A stretch of 64,000 bases of DNA from Rhodococcus sp. RD6.2 (GCF_001040705.1 NZ_CVQP01000012.1:184911-248910), one strand, 5' to 3'. Shown: positions 1 through 9,071, counted from the stretch's first letter. Numbers and translations: made by a program. The notes: generated by a model not told the origin, from the letters alone.

Positions 1-342
1 ACCCCCTTCAAGTTCCGCGACAAGGGCAGCATGGCCATCATCAACCGGTTCCGTGCGGTGACGAAGGTCAAGAACATCGAGCTGACGGGTGCCCTCGCGT
101 GGGTGCTGTGGCTGGCCGTGCACATGGTGTACCTGGTGGGCTTCCGTAACCGCTACGTCGCCGTGATGTCGTGGATGGGGTCGTTCCTCGGCCACCGTCG
201 GCCGCACTTCCACTACGCGCAGGAGCCGCAGCGCATCGCGGAACCGACTGCGTCGGACGACGAGGCAGTCGAGGCGATCGCACCCGAGGTGATCACGAGC
301 GTGGTGCCCGCCGAGCGCAAGGAGCCGGTGACGGTCTCCTGA
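1..342 (+). CDS. ndh: Type II NADH dehydrogenase, C-terminal part
   Basis: The reading frame is open from the first base, so the gene begins upstream of the window. The visible 113 residues match the C-terminus of single-subunit NADH:quinone oxidoreductases: the segment PFKFRDKGSMAIINRFRAV is the family's conserved pre-membrane stretch, followed by one hydrophobic helix (about VLWLAVHMVYLVGF) that anchors the enzyme to the membrane, and then a charged, acidic tail without conservation. The family transfers electrons from NADH to menaquinone without pumping protons. A strong hairpin follows the stop codon. The FAD and NADH Rossmann folds lie outside the window, so the assignment rests on the C-terminal signature only. 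Confidence 0.88.
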   Translation, partial: TPFKFRDKGSMAIINRFRAVTKVKNIELTGALAWVLWLAVHMVYLVGFRNRYVAVMSWMGSFLGHRRPHFHYAQEPQRIAEPTASDDEAVEAIAPEVITSVVPAERKEPVTVS

Positions 343-360
343 CCACCCGGCCAAGTCCGC

Positions 361-399
361 CGTACGGCCGCGTCCCCGATTCGGGGCCGCGGCCGTACG
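361..399 (+). terminator. Hairpin terminator after ndh
   Basis: An 18-bp stem (361-378 with 382-399) with one internal mismatch and a 3-base loop starts 18 bases after the ndh stop codon. There is no T tract, which is usual for actinobacterial terminators. Confidence 0.6.
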
Positions 400-464
400 C
401 GTACCGGGCGGGGAATATCGCGGGTGTGCCTGCCGTTGTCCGGGACTGTCGCGAAAGGAGCCGC

Positions 465-1310
465 ATGACAGTCGATTCCGCACCTGTCGGAACTCAGGCA
501 CTCGGTGTCGACGACGTGCTCGCCGGGTTGCGGTGGCGATGCGCGAGGGGGGAGGTCGTGCGCCTCGAGGCCTGCCGGAGTCGGCGAGTCGAGGACGGCG
601 AGTCGAGTGCCGCGCTGGTCGTGGACGGGTTGGTCCGTGTCGAGGACCTGGGTGATCCGCAGGACCTGGCGCCGGGTGACTTCCTCTTCGTGCCGCACGG
701 TCACGGCCACACGATGCGGGCGCTGTCGGAGGCGACGATCCTGCGCGTGCGGATGGTCCCGGCCGGCACCTCGGGTGCACTGGACGCCCTGCCCCGCCGG
801 GTGATCCTCACCGAGTTCGCCGAGCACGAGCCGACGGCGCACACACTGTTGCGGAACCTGGTCGAGGGCGGTGGTCACCCACACGGCGTTCTCCGCGACC
901 GCGTCGCCACCCTGATCGCATCGATCGCGGTGTCGTCGTGGCATGCCCGCGGATGCGCGCCGAACCGGTGGCTGCTGCGAGTGGACGACCCCGGGCTGGC
1001 ACGTGCTGTCGCGGCGATACACGCCGAGCCGGGCCGCGAGTGGACCGTGGAAGCGCTCGCCCGTGTGGCGCTCGCGTCCCGGTCCGGGTTCGCTGCCCGG
1101 TTCACCGCGGCGACCGGACAACCTCCGGGCCGCTACCTGTCCGCCGTCAGAATCGAACAGGCGCAGCGGATGCTGGCGCGGAGGGATGTCTCGGTCGCCG
1201 CGGTCGCACACCGGCTCGGCTATGGTTCCGACACCGCTTTCGGCCGGGCGTTCCGCAGGCACACCGGGGTCACGCCGTCCGTGTGGCAGCGTCAACGCGG
1301 CCGAGGGTGA
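465..1310 (+). CDS. AraC family transcriptional regulator with cupin-like N-terminus
   Basis: This 281-residue protein has an N-terminal cupin-type sensing domain (roughly residues 10-130, with a histidine-rich HGHGHT turn) and a C-terminal AraC/XylS double helix-turn-helix (about 185-280, ending GYGSDTAFGRAFRRHTGVTP, the typical second HTH). The ATG at 465 is chosen because GAAAGGAG lies 5-12 bases upstream; the frame is open further upstream but without a ribosome site. The gene converges on an MFS exporter gene and their 3' ends overlap by 41 bases, an arrangement commonly seen for AraC regulators of small-molecule exporters. The ligand cannot be told from sequence. Confidence 0.85.
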   Translation: MTVDSAPVGTQALGVDDVLAGLRWRCARGEVVRLEACRSRRVEDGESSAALVVDGLVRVEDLGDPQDLAPGDFLFVPHGHGHTMRALSEATILRVRMVPAGTSGALDALPRRVILTEFAEHEPTAHTLLRNLVEGGGHPHGVLRDRVATLIASIAVSSWHARGCAPNRWLLRVDDPGLARAVAAIHAEPGREWTVEALARVALASRSGFAARFTAATGQPPGRYLSAVRIEQAQRMLARRDVSVAAVAHRLGYGSDTAFGRAFRRHTGVTPSVWQRQRGRG

Positions 1311-2475
1311 CCCGGACGAGCAGTCCGCCCGCCACCGTGACCACCGCGGCGACCACGTAGGTCACTGCCACTCCGAGTTCGTCCACCCCGCGCCCGCCGA
1401 CCGCGGAGCCGAGGATGATCGCGGTCTGGAAGCCGGCGACGAGGAGCCCGCTCCCCGCCTCCACCCGATCCGGCAACACTCGTGTCACCCAGACCTGGGC
1501 GAGGTTCAGCAGTCCGCCGAACGCCGCCCCCCAGACTAGGACCGCGAGATACCCGGGGGCGGGTAGTCCGGCGGACACCGCTACCGCCAGCACGGACAGC
1601 CCGATCGCTCCGGGCACGGCCACCAGCAGCGGCTGCAGCCATCGGTCGGCGAGGCTGCCGAGGACGAAGTTGCCGACGACGCCCCCGGCGCCGAACAGGG
1701 CCAGCAGGATCGCGACGGATTCCGGATCGGCGCCGAGCAGCTCGGCGAGCGCGGGCCGAATGTACGTGAAGCCGGTGAAGTGTCCGGCGATGACGGCAAC
1801 GAACCCGATCAGGCCGAGTGTCACTCCCGGGGATCGGAGCGCGCGTCCCATCGCCGCCCACCCGACTCCTGCGGCGGGTGCGATCGGTGGCAACGTCAGT
1901 CGGACCGCGACGGCCGCGGCGAGCGTCAGGATCGCGGCGACGGCGAAGACGATGCGCCAGCCGGCGAACGTGCCCAGGAGCACTCCGAGGGGCACCCCGG
2001 CCACGGTCGCGAGTGTGGTGCCCGCGTTGACGATCATCATCGCCTTCCCGACGCGGTCGGCGGGCACCAGTTGGGTGACGATCACCAACGCCATCGACCA
2101 GTAGCCGCCGATCGCCAGGCCGAGCAGCAGTCGCGCCAGCATCAACACCGCGATGTTCGGCGCGACCGCGACCAGGATGTTCGAGGCCACGGCCGCGACG
2201 GTCAGTGCGACCAGGAGGGTGCGCCGGTCCAGCCGGGGGAACAGCGACCCCATCCCGAGGGCGGCGACCAGTGCGGTGAGCGCGGTGACGCTGACCGACA
2301 GCCCGATGACACCCTCGGTGACACCTAGTTGGGTGGCGACGAGGGTCAGCACGCCGGGCGGCAGGAACTCGGCGGTCACCAGGGCGAAGCTGCCCAGGAA
2401 CATCGTCGCCAACGCGGGCCAGGCGCGTCGGGTCGGGGTCGCCGCGCGGTCGTCGGCGATCAGGTTGGTTGTCAT
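1270..2475 (-). CDS. MFS transporter (drug/sugar efflux, DHA1 type)
   Basis: This 401-residue protein has about 12 hydrophobic helices and no soluble domain. Motif-like stretches (GSLFPRLDRRTLLVALT between helices 2 and 3; LLLGLAIGGYWSMAL in helix 4) place it in the DHA1 group of proton-driven exporters, near the arabinose/purine efflux proteins such as PbuE, AraJ and NepI. The ATG at 2475 is preferred because the transmembrane domain begins soon after it; a GTG at 2514 is also possible and neither has a convincing ribosome site. The 3' end overlaps the facing AraC gene. The substrate is unknown. Confidence 0.85.
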   Translation of the reverse strand: MTTNLIADDRAATPTRRAWPALATMFLGSFALVTAEFLPPGVLTLVATQLGVTEGVIGLSVSVTALTALVAALGMGSLFPRLDRRTLLVALTVAAVASNILVAVAPNIAVLMLARLLLGLAIGGYWSMALVIVTQLVPADRVGKAMMIVNAGTTLATVAGVPLGVLLGTFAGWRIVFAVAAILTLAAAVAVRLTLPPIAPAAGVGWAAMGRALRSPGVTLGLIGFVAVIAGHFTGFTYIRPALAELLGADPESVAILLALFGAGGVVGNFVLGSLADRWLQPLLVAVPGAIGLSVLAVAVSAGLPAPGYLAVLVWGAAFGGLLNLAQVWVTRVLPDRVEAGSGLLVAGFQTAIILGSAVGGRGVDELGVAVTYVVAAVVTVAGGLLVRVTLGRVDAATRTA

Positions 2476-2577
2476 GTTCGATGTCAACAACGCGGCCGTG
2501 GGATTCACGCCCACCCAGACGCCACACCACTCGATCCAGACGCCAGATCGTCGGGAATCCGGACAAAGCGGTGGTTC

Positions 2578-2614
2578 TGTCGACGTTGTAAGTTCGAAAT
2601 CCTAAGTGTCGACA
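2578..2614. promoter_or_regulatory. Candidate operator between MFS and lipase genes
   Basis: Two copies of TGTCGAC, 29 bases apart, lie between the divergent MFS and lipase genes; the second is part of the 8-base palindrome TGTCGACA. The stretch between them is AT-richer than its surroundings and contains TTCGAA. A role as a regulator site is inferred from position and symmetry only. Confidence 0.22.
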
Positions 2615-2672
2615 CGTGATCCGGAGTCATGGCTTCCTCGTTTCCGGTACCCGCCGGTGTTAGCGTGCCGCA

Positions 2673-4136
2673 ATGCGCATCCAGCACGGGGGTTTCTGGG
2701 TTCGAATGTGTGTCGCCGCGCTCGCGGTGACGGTCGTGGTCGGTGGCGGAGGCGCCACGGCCGCGGCGCAGTCCAGTGGCAGTGCCGGCGGCGAGGGGTC
2801 CGTCGGCACCGGTTCGTTGACCGACGGCACCGGATCCGACGGCGAGCCGCTCAACGGCACCACGCTCATCACCGGCTCGCTCGGAACCGCCTCGGTGGCC
2901 CGGTCGCCACTCGGGTCCGTGCTGCCACCACTGGTCGACGCAATCGTGCCCGCGCCGAATCCGCCGTACCCGGACCTCGACGCGCTGTGGCGGGCGATCC
3001 TGCCGTCCCCGATCGGGGAGCCGTTCTTCGACAACTTCCCGCCGGGCCTGCCGGGCATGGCGAACGGCCAGATCATCGAGGTCCGCGACGTGACACCCGT
3101 CGCCGTCCAGTTCCTCCGCGGCCCGGTCCGCGAGGTGCGGCAGTTCAAGGTCAAGACCACCGACTCACACGGCGGACCGTCCTTCGCTACCGCGACGCTG
3201 GTGGTCCCGGCCACGCCGTGGGACGGGCCCGGCCCCCGCCCCGTACTGGTCAACAACGTTCCGATCAACGGACTCGGCCGCGACTGCACGCCGTCACACA
3301 CCCTCGCGCACGGCATCACCCCGTCCACGAACCCGTTCGAACTGGTGCGCCCCGTCACCACGAAGGCGGAGGAGCGCGGGTACGCCGTCCTCATCCCCGA
3401 CCACGAGGGCCCGCAGATGGCGTACGGCGAGCCGTTCGTCGCCGGGCACGCGATCCTCGACACGATCCGCGGGATGCGGAATCTGTATCCGGCCGAGTTC
3501 GGGTCCTCCAAGCTCGCGATGATGGGCTACTCCGGCGGTGCGATCGCCACCAGCGGTGCGGTCAAACTGCTCGACGAGTACGCGCCCGAACTCGAAAGCG
3601 ACATCCTCGGTGCCGCGATCGGCGGGGTGCCCGCCGACTACGACATGCTCGGCCGCACGATGAACGGCAACCTGGCCGGAGGCCTGTTCATGGCCGCGGT
3701 CCTCGGTGTCGCGCGGCAGCAGACCGAGATTCTCCCCCTGATGAATGATCTGGGTGAACGACTCGGGACATCCGGTCTTCGTAACGCGTGCGTGATGACG
3801 CTGGCGCTCGCCGGTGTCCCCGGTATCCCGGTCGAGGCACTGGCCAACATCAAACAGGTGCTGAGTTCTCCTGTGGCGCAGGGAATTTTCGCGGAGATGA
3901 AGATGGCGGACCGGCCGTCGGGTACGCCGCTGTACATCTACAACGGTGGTCAGGAGTTCTGGATTCCGGCGCTCGGCACGCAGAACCTGTACGCCGAACA
4001 GTGCGGGCTCGGTGTGCCAACCGTGTACCGGCAGGTGCCAGGCGAGCACATCATCGGCGAGATCACCGGCAACCCCGGCGCATTCGACTGGGTTGACGCG
4101 CGACTGCGCGGCGAGCCGGCGCCGGACGAGTGCTGA
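2673..4136 (+). CDS. Secreted lipase (LIP family)
   Basis: This 487-residue protein starts with a signal peptide (hydrophobic stretch MCVAALAVTVVVGGGGATAAAQ after a basic N-terminus), then a Gly/Ser-rich linker, then an alpha/beta-hydrolase domain of the secretory lipase family (like Candida-type LIP and actinobacterial LipA proteins). The nucleophile motif MMGYSGGAIATSG puts the catalytic Ser near residue 287. The acid position appears in GGQEFWIP, where Glu stands where Asp is usual, and the His is probably in PGEHIIGE. The product should hydrolyse acylglycerols outside the membrane. An internal ATG at 2706 would still give a signal peptide. No partner gene is adjacent. Confidence 0.85.
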   Translation: MRIQHGGFWVRMCVAALAVTVVVGGGGATAAAQSSGSAGGEGSVGTGSLTDGTGSDGEPLNGTTLITGSLGTASVARSPLGSVLPPLVDAIVPAPNPPYPDLDALWRAILPSPIGEPFFDNFPPGLPGMANGQIIEVRDVTPVAVQFLRGPVREVRQFKVKTTDSHGGPSFATATLVVPATPWDGPGPRPVLVNNVPINGLGRDCTPSHTLAHGITPSTNPFELVRPVTTKAEERGYAVLIPDHEGPQMAYGEPFVAGHAILDTIRGMRNLYPAEFGSSKLAMMGYSGGAIATSGAVKLLDEYAPELESDILGAAIGGVPADYDMLGRTMNGNLAGGLFMAAVLGVARQQTEILPLMNDLGERLGTSGLRNACVMTLALAGVPGIPVEALANIKQVLSSPVAQGIFAEMKMADRPSGTPLYIYNGGQEFWIPALGTQNLYAEQCGLGVPTVYRQVPGEHIIGEITGNPGAFDWVDARLRGEPAPDEC

Positions 4137-4281
4137 CGGAGCGGGTTCCCAGTCGTCATCGGACCGGGAGAATCGCCAGGTCAGGGCTATTGCCAGTGCT
4201 GCCCGGTCGGCGTACCGTCGGTAGTGCGGATCGAGGAAAAGCGAATTGGTAATGGTTCGACAGACCTCGAAATGCAGAGAT

Positions 4282-4320
4282 CCGGCCGAGAACGCGATTC
4301 ATCGCTACGTTCCCGGCCGA
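4282..4320 (+). terminator. Possible hairpin downstream of lipase gene
   Basis: GGCCGAGAACG and CGTTCCCGGCC form an 11-bp stem with one mismatch about 145 bases after the lipase stop codon. There is no T tract. The 4137-4410 interval holds nothing else recognisable. Confidence 0.3.
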
Positions 4321-4410
4321 ACCCCTGTCTGGGCCCGTTCGCGGTCGGGGGTTGCGCTCACCGGATTACGAGCACGCGTTCGAGTCGGGTGAGGCCCATT
4401 CCCGTCACCG

Positions 4411-5037
4411 TCAGATCCGTTCCCTGAGACTGTCCACGCCATCGCCGGTGAGTCCGTCGAGTCCGGCCTCGCGGCCCGTCATGGCCATCACGAGATCCAA
4501 CATGGGCCCGGCGACCTCGGGGCCGGAGCCTATCGTCCACGCGGTATCCGTCGCCCGCAGGGACAGACCCGCGATCCGATTCTTCGTGCCGATCAACAGG
4601 TTCGAGCCCTTGTAGAAGTCCGCGACGCGTACCAGTGCGTCCATGGGGTAGTCGTGTCCGGTGCCGAGTGGGCGGCGGATGTCCTCGGCGTGGACGAGGG
4701 TTTCCCCCAGCCACGAGTCCACCGGCCCCGGCGGGCTCGTCGTCGCGGTGAGCACGGACCGGAACTCGGCGAGGGTGTCGGCCGGTGTGCCACTGGTCTC
4801 GGCTGCCACGTTCTTCGCTGCGAAGACCGCGAATCGCAGGCCCGTCCCGACCATGCCGCTCACGAACTTGTACGGCGTCATCTTCGCGGTCGCGGTCAGA
4901 TGTCCGAGGACCTCCCACACCGACCACTGTGCGCACAGGGACGGTGTGGACCATTGGTCGTCGGTGAGTGCGGCGAGATCCTCCGCCAGCGCCGCGCGTT
5001 CGGAGTGGATCGCAGGCCAGGGTGCAGCGTTCGCCAT
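4411..5037 (-). CDS. TIGR03083/maleylpyruvate isomerase family (DinB-like) protein
   Basis: This 208-residue protein belongs to the DinB/YfiT-like four-helix bundle group that in actinobacteria includes mycothiol-dependent maleylpyruvate isomerases. The early CAQWSVWEVLGHLTATA is the metal-binding first histidine motif, and LGETLVHAEDIRRPLG gives the second His. Members use a divalent metal and often mycothiol for transferase or isomerase chemistry; the substrate here is unknown. The start is supported by GGGAGGGG a few bases upstream of the ATG. It stands alone, with the gatD stop about 105 bases upstream in the same orientation. Confidence 0.75.
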   Translation of the reverse strand: MANAAPWPAIHSERAALAEDLAALTDDQWSTPSLCAQWSVWEVLGHLTATAKMTPYKFVSGMVGTGLRFAVFAAKNVAAETSGTPADTLAEFRSVLTATTSPPGPVDSWLGETLVHAEDIRRPLGTGHDYPMDALVRVADFYKGSNLLIGTKNRIAGLSLRATDTAWTIGSGPEVAGPMLDLVMAMTGREAGLDGLTGDGVDSLRERI

Positions 5038-5142
5038 GTCCCCTCCCGGGGTGGGTGTGTACTTCGGAAGCTACACCCGTCCGGGAGGGGAAGCGACAGG
5101 CTGCGAGGTCGGTCGAGCAGGTCCCGCAGCGGGTGGTCGCTG

Positions 5143-5859
5143 TCAGCGCCCGACGGCCAGCCGTTCCTTCCGCAGCCGCTCGACCTCGGCCAGTTCGAGG
5201 GGTGGCAGTGTGTCGACACCAGTCGCGCGCGCCAGCAGCAGGTCCGCGAGCTCCGGGTTCCGGGCGAGGACGGGGCCGTGCATGTAGGTGCTGATGACCG
5301 ATCCCTGTACGACACCTTCGTGTCCGTCGCCGACACCGTTGCCGACACCGTGGGTGACCTTCCCAAGGGGTTTGGCGTCGGCGCCGAGAGCCGTTCCGCC
5401 GCGGTGGTTCTCGAACCCGGTGAGCGGCTGCGTGAGACCGTCGATCAGTGGCCGGGTGATGACCTCGCCGATGGCGCGGGTGGCCTGCGGGGAGGTGGTG
5501 ACGTCGAGCATCGACACTCCGTCGACGCGCTCGCCTGCCGACGTCTCGTACCAGTGCCCGAGGACCTGGATGGCGGCGCAGATCGCGAGGACGGGCGCGC
5601 CGCGCTCGGCGGCCTTCTGTAGTCCCGGGTACCGCTGCAGGTGGCGGGTCGCCAGTCTCTGTGCCGAATCCTCCGCTCCACCAAGGGTGTACACGTCGAG
5701 GGAATCCGGAACCGGATCAGAGAGGGTGATCTCGACGATCTCGGCGTCGATCCCGCGCATGCGCAGACGCTGCCGCAGGATCAGTGCATTGCCGCCGTCG
5801 CCGTAGGTGCCCATGACATCGGGGAGCACCAGCCCGATCCGCACGGTCGACTCAGACAT
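5143..5859 (-). CDS. gatD: Lipid II isoglutaminyl synthase, glutaminase subunit GatD
   Basis: This 238-residue protein is a class I (CobB/CobQ-like) glutamine amidotransferase. Cys94 in PVLAICAAIQVLG is the nucleophile and His194 in TYMHGPVLARNPELAD is the matching histidine, as in Staphylococcus GatD. The family supplies ammonia to MurT, which amidates the D-Glu carboxylate of the stem peptide of lipid II, a modification needed for efficient cross-linking. Its ATG lies inside the last codons of murT (8-base overlap, ATGTCTGA), so the two should be translationally coupled and made in equal amounts. Confidence 0.92.
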   Translation of the reverse strand: MSESTVRIGLVLPDVMGTYGDGGNALILRQRLRMRGIDAEIVEITLSDPVPDSLDVYTLGGAEDSAQRLATRHLQRYPGLQKAAERGAPVLAICAAIQVLGHWYETSAGERVDGVSMLDVTTSPQATRAIGEVITRPLIDGLTQPLTGFENHRGGTALGADAKPLGKVTHGVGNGVGDGHEGVVQGSVISTYMHGPVLARNPELADLLLARATGVDTLPPLELAEVERLRKERLAVGR

Positions 5860-7108
5860 TCTCGGACCTCCTCGCGATCGCGGTGTTCAGATCCCGGAAC
5901 GCCGTGTAGTTTGCCAGCACCTCGACCCGCCCCTCCGGGCAGGATGCAATGGCGCGCAGCGGATTCGGCTCCAGTGTGTGCTCGACTCCGGCGTAGGTGA
6001 GCCGGACCGCGAGGTCGGTGGCGCGCTCGCCTGCCGCGACGACCTTGACGCCCTCGAAGTGCTCGAACCGCACGTCCCACAGCCACGACAGATCCTCGCC
6101 GTCGGGCACCTGACCGTTCACAGCGATGACGAGGCCGTCGACGGAGTGGTCGATCATCGACAGCGCTTCCTGCCAGCCGGCCGGGTTCTTGGCGAGCAGC
6201 ATCCGCAGCGAATGCGGGCCCACCTGGACGGACGCGTAGCGACCGGCGATCTCGCGGACCCCTTCGGCGGCGGCGACCGCGGCCTTCGGATCGGCGCCGA
6301 GCGCGACGGCAGCCGCAACGGCCTGCGCCGCGTTGCCGCGGTTGGCACGGCCGGGCAGCGTCAACGTCATCGGCAGGATCAGGCCGTCCGGGCCGTACAG
6401 GTTCTCGTCGTCGATCCACCAGTCCGGTGTCGGACGGGCGAAGTCGGTTCCCGTGCTGCGCCAGTTCCCGTCGGCGTCCCACACGATCGGTTCACCACTG
6501 CGCGGGCAACTGGTGGCGTCGTTCGCCCAGCCTGCGCCCGCCGCGACCCAGACGACGTTCGGATTGTCGTAGGCGGCAGACGAGACCAGGACGTCGTCGC
6601 AGTTCGCGACGACCACGGCATCCGGGTGCGCGGCGAGCCCCGCGCGCAGCCTGCGCTCGATCATGTTGATCTCGCCGACCCGGTCCAGCTGGTCGCGGCT
6701 GAGGTTGAGCAGCACGATCGCCGACGGGTTCAGCGCGTCGGAGACGTGGGGGGTGTGCAGCTCGTCGACCTCGATCGCCGCAAGATCCGCGTCCACCCCG
6801 ACGCTCAGGGCGGAGACGATGCCCGCGTCCATGTTCGCGCCGTCGGGCTGCGTCGCGACCGAGCCGATCGTCGCCAGGGCCGCGGCGGTCATCCGGGTCG
6901 TCGTCGACTTGCCGTTGGTGCCGGTGACCAGCACCGTCCGCTTGCCCTGACCCAACTGCGTCATCACGGTCGGGTCGATCTTCAGGGCGATCAGCCCGCC
7001 GATCATCGAGCCGTTACCGCGTCCGGCCTTCTTCGACGCCCAGGACGCCAGCGCGGCGACGCGGAGGGCGAGCCTTCCGCGCGCGGAGAATCGAGTGCTA
7101 GTTGCCAC
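5852..7108 (-). CDS. murT: Lipid II isoglutaminyl synthase, Mur-ligase-like subunit MurT
   Basis: This 418-residue protein has a Mur-ligase ATP-binding P-loop (VLVTGTNGKSTTTRM, about residues 60-74), the Mur central domain and a C-terminal DUF1727 region (LAKNPAGWQEAL). With GatD it converts D-Glu of lipid II to D-isoglutamine. The zinc-ribbon insertion normally carries two CxxC pairs. Here they read C201-P-R-S204 and S218-T-G-T221, so only one cysteine remains. The GTG at 7108 is preferred because GGAAAA precedes it; a GTG at 7126 is an alternative. It is the first gene of a two-gene operon with gatD. Confidence 0.92.
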   Translation of the reverse strand: MATSTRFSARGRLALRVAALASWASKKAGRGNGSMIGGLIALKIDPTVMTQLGQGKRTVLVTGTNGKSTTTRMTAAALATIGSVATQPDGANMDAGIVSALSVGVDADLAAIEVDELHTPHVSDALNPSAIVLLNLSRDQLDRVGEINMIERRLRAGLAAHPDAVVVANCDDVLVSSAAYDNPNVVWVAAGAGWANDATSCPRSGEPIVWDADGNWRSTGTDFARPTPDWWIDDENLYGPDGLILPMTLTLPGRANRGNAAQAVAAAVALGADPKAAVAAAEGVREIAGRYASVQVGPHSLRMLLAKNPAGWQEALSMIDHSVDGLVIAVNGQVPDGEDLSWLWDVRFEHFEGVKVVAAGERATDLAVRLTYAGVEHTLEPNPLRAIASCPEGRVEVLANYTAFRDLNTAIARRSENV

Positions 7109-7138
7109 GCGCGCAGTTTTCCACACCCGGTGCCGAGG

Positions 7139-8059
7139 TCAGACTCGTGCAGGTACGGGGGTGGGCAGGGACACAGTCGGTGTCGGGTCCGTGGCGCGTG
7201 GACGCGTCAGTCCGTACAGGCAGCCGCCGACGACGACCACGCCGCCACACAGCGCGGCCACGGTCGGTTGTTCGCCGAGCACCAGCCAGGACGCGGCGAT
7301 CCCGACGACCGGAACGAGGAGCGAGAACGGCGCGACCGTCGACGCGGGGTAGCGGCTCATCAGCCCGGTCCACAGGCCCGACCCGACGATCGTGCCGAGG
7401 ACGACGATGTACACCAGTCCGGCGAGCGCGGGTAGGCCGTCGGCGTCGAACGAGGACCCGAGCGCCGACCACCCCGCGGTCGGGCCTTCGATCGCCGCGG
7501 ACAGGGCGAGCATCGGCAGCGGCGGCACGACCGTCATCCACAGCATCAGCCGCATCGGGGAGTCGGTCCTGGCCTGCTTGCTGCCGATGTTCCCGAGCGC
7601 CCACCCGAACGCGCCGCACAGGGTCAGCAGCAGCGGCAGCAGGCTTGCGTGCGCGAACCGGTCCCAGCCGATCGCGACCATGCCGCCGACGGCGACGACG
7701 ATTCCGATCACCTGCCGCCGGCTCACCCGCTCTCCGAGCAGCAGTGCTCCCAGCAGAACCGTCATCGGTGCGGACGCCTGCAGGACCAGCGACGCTAGCC
7801 CGGTCGGCATCCCGGTGCTCATCGCCCAGAACAGGAACGTGAACTGCAGCACGCCGAAGCCCGTGCCGTACAGCAGTAGCCACCGCAGGGGGACGTTCGG
7901 GCGCGGCACGAACAGGACGACCGGGACGGCGATCACCAGGAAGCGCAGCGCCACGAAGAAGAACGGCGGGAACCGGTCGAGGCCGGCGCGAATGGCCAGG
8001 AAGTTCAGTCCCCACAGCAGCGCGACGGTGATACCGAGGAGGCGGTCGCGGTTCGTCAT
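7139..8059 (-). CDS. EamA/DMT family exporter
   Basis: This 306-residue protein has ten predicted helices in two EamA repeats (each opening with a GxxxA-type segment, e.g. LLWGLNFLAIRAGLDRFPP, and closing with LGERVSRRQVIG or LGEQPTVAALCG). The family (like YdcZ, EamA and RhtA) exports amino acids or other small metabolites. A LysR regulator gene is divergent, 72 bases away, with an inverted repeat between, suggesting that the regulator controls this exporter. The substrate is not evident. Confidence 0.85.
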   Translation of the reverse strand: MTNRDRLLGITVALLWGLNFLAIRAGLDRFPPFFFVALRFLVIAVPVVLFVPRPNVPLRWLLLYGTGFGVLQFTFLFWAMSTGMPTGLASLVLQASAPMTVLLGALLLGERVSRRQVIGIVVAVGGMVAIGWDRFAHASLLPLLLTLCGAFGWALGNIGSKQARTDSPMRLMLWMTVVPPLPMLALSAAIEGPTAGWSALGSSFDADGLPALAGLVYIVVLGTIVGSGLWTGLMSRYPASTVAPFSLLVPVVGIAASWLVLGEQPTVAALCGGVVVVGGCLYGLTRPRATDPTPTVSLPTPVPARV

Positions 8060-8092
8060 ACCGCTTATCGTTGCGTCCGCGAAACATCAGGA

Positions 8093-8116
8093 CAATCGAA
8101 TATAAATGCACGATTG
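8093..8116. promoter_or_regulatory. Probable LysR operator
   Basis: CAATCG and CGATTG form an inverted repeat around a 12-base AT-rich core in the 72-base divergent region between the EamA exporter and the LysR gene. It fits the long-spaced dyads that LysR proteins bind, including a T-N11-A core. Position and symmetry are the only evidence. Confidence 0.45.
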
Positions 8117-8131
8117 ATGTAAATTTCCTAC

Positions 8132-9022
8132 ATGGATGCGGAGCGGTTGCGGGTGCTGAGGGAACTGGCCGACCGCGGCACCGTCGCCGCGACCGCCGCA
8201 GCGCTCTCCCTCACCCCGTCCGCCGTCTCGCAGCAACTGAAGATCCTCGCCCGCGAGGCAGGTGTCCCGCTGCTCGAGCCGGACGGCAGGCGCCTGCGGC
8301 TCACCGACGCGGGCCACGCCCTCGTGCTCCGCGCCGACGACGTCCTCGCTGCACTCGACCGGGCCGCCGCCGAGATGGCGTCCTACGCCGGCTCGCCGCG
8401 CGGACGGGTGCGGGTGGCGCTGTTCCCGTCCGGCGCAGCACTGCTGCTTCCCGGTGTGATCGCCCGCGCCGCGGCGGGCGGAACGATCGTCGACGCCACC
8501 GACGTCGACGAACCCGCCGCCGCCGTGCCGCACCTCCTCGCCGACTTCGACGTGGTCCTCACCCACCGTGACGAGCGGGCCCCGACCCTCGTGTCCCCGC
8601 GGGTGCGGATCGAAACACTCATGCGCGAGCCCATCGACCTCGTGATGCCGTCCGACCACCCCTACGCCGGCCGATCCTCCGTCGCGCTCGACGAACTCGC
8701 GGACGAGAGCTGGATCAGCGTCCGCGGCGGATTCCCCGTCGACGACGTCCTCGAATCGGTTGCCGCCGCGACCGGGGTTCGGCCGCGAGTCGTGCAGCGC
8801 ATCAATGACTTCCGCGTCATCGAGGAGCTCGTGCTCGCGGGCCACGGCGTCGCGCTGATGCCACGTCATGTGTCGTTGCAGCGCGGGCTGGTCAGCGCGC
8901 GACTCGCAGGCGTGCGGGCCGCCCGAACCTACGAACTCGCCACCCGCCCCGCCGCCGCGCAGCGCCCCGCGGTCGCCGCGGTTCTCGCCGCCTTCCGGGC
9001 CACCGCGGCCGCCGTCGCCTGA
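8132..9022 (+). CDS. LysR family transcriptional regulator
   Basis: This 296-residue protein has an N-terminal winged helix (residues 1-60: RLRVLRELADRGTVAATAAAL, then LTPSAVSQQLKILAREAG) and a C-terminal periplasmic-binding-like effector domain ending in the usual GHGVALMPRHV turn. It probably controls the divergent EamA exporter through the dyad at 8093-8116. There is no clear ribosome site before the ATG, so the message may be nearly leaderless. The ligand is unknown. Confidence 0.88.
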   Translation: MDAERLRVLRELADRGTVAATAAALSLTPSAVSQQLKILAREAGVPLLEPDGRRLRLTDAGHALVLRADDVLAALDRAAAEMASYAGSPRGRVRVALFPSGAALLLPGVIARAAAGGTIVDATDVDEPAAAVPHLLADFDVVLTHRDERAPTLVSPRVRIETLMREPIDLVMPSDHPYAGRSSVALDELADESWISVRGGFPVDDVLESVAAATGVRPRVVQRINDFRVIEELVLAGHGVALMPRHVSLQRGLVSARLAGVRAARTYELATRPAAAQRPAVAAVLAAFRATAAAVA

Positions 9023-9029
9023 ACACACG

Positions 9030-9063
9030 ACTGCGGCCCGCTCCTGTCGGAGCGGGCCGCAGT
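9030..9063. terminator. Bidirectional hairpin terminator
   Basis: A perfect 15-bp GC-rich stem (9030-9044 with 9049-9063) and a TGTC loop sit between the convergent LysR gene and the SHOCT membrane protein gene. Confidence 0.7.
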
Positions 9064-9071
9064 GGGGCGTA

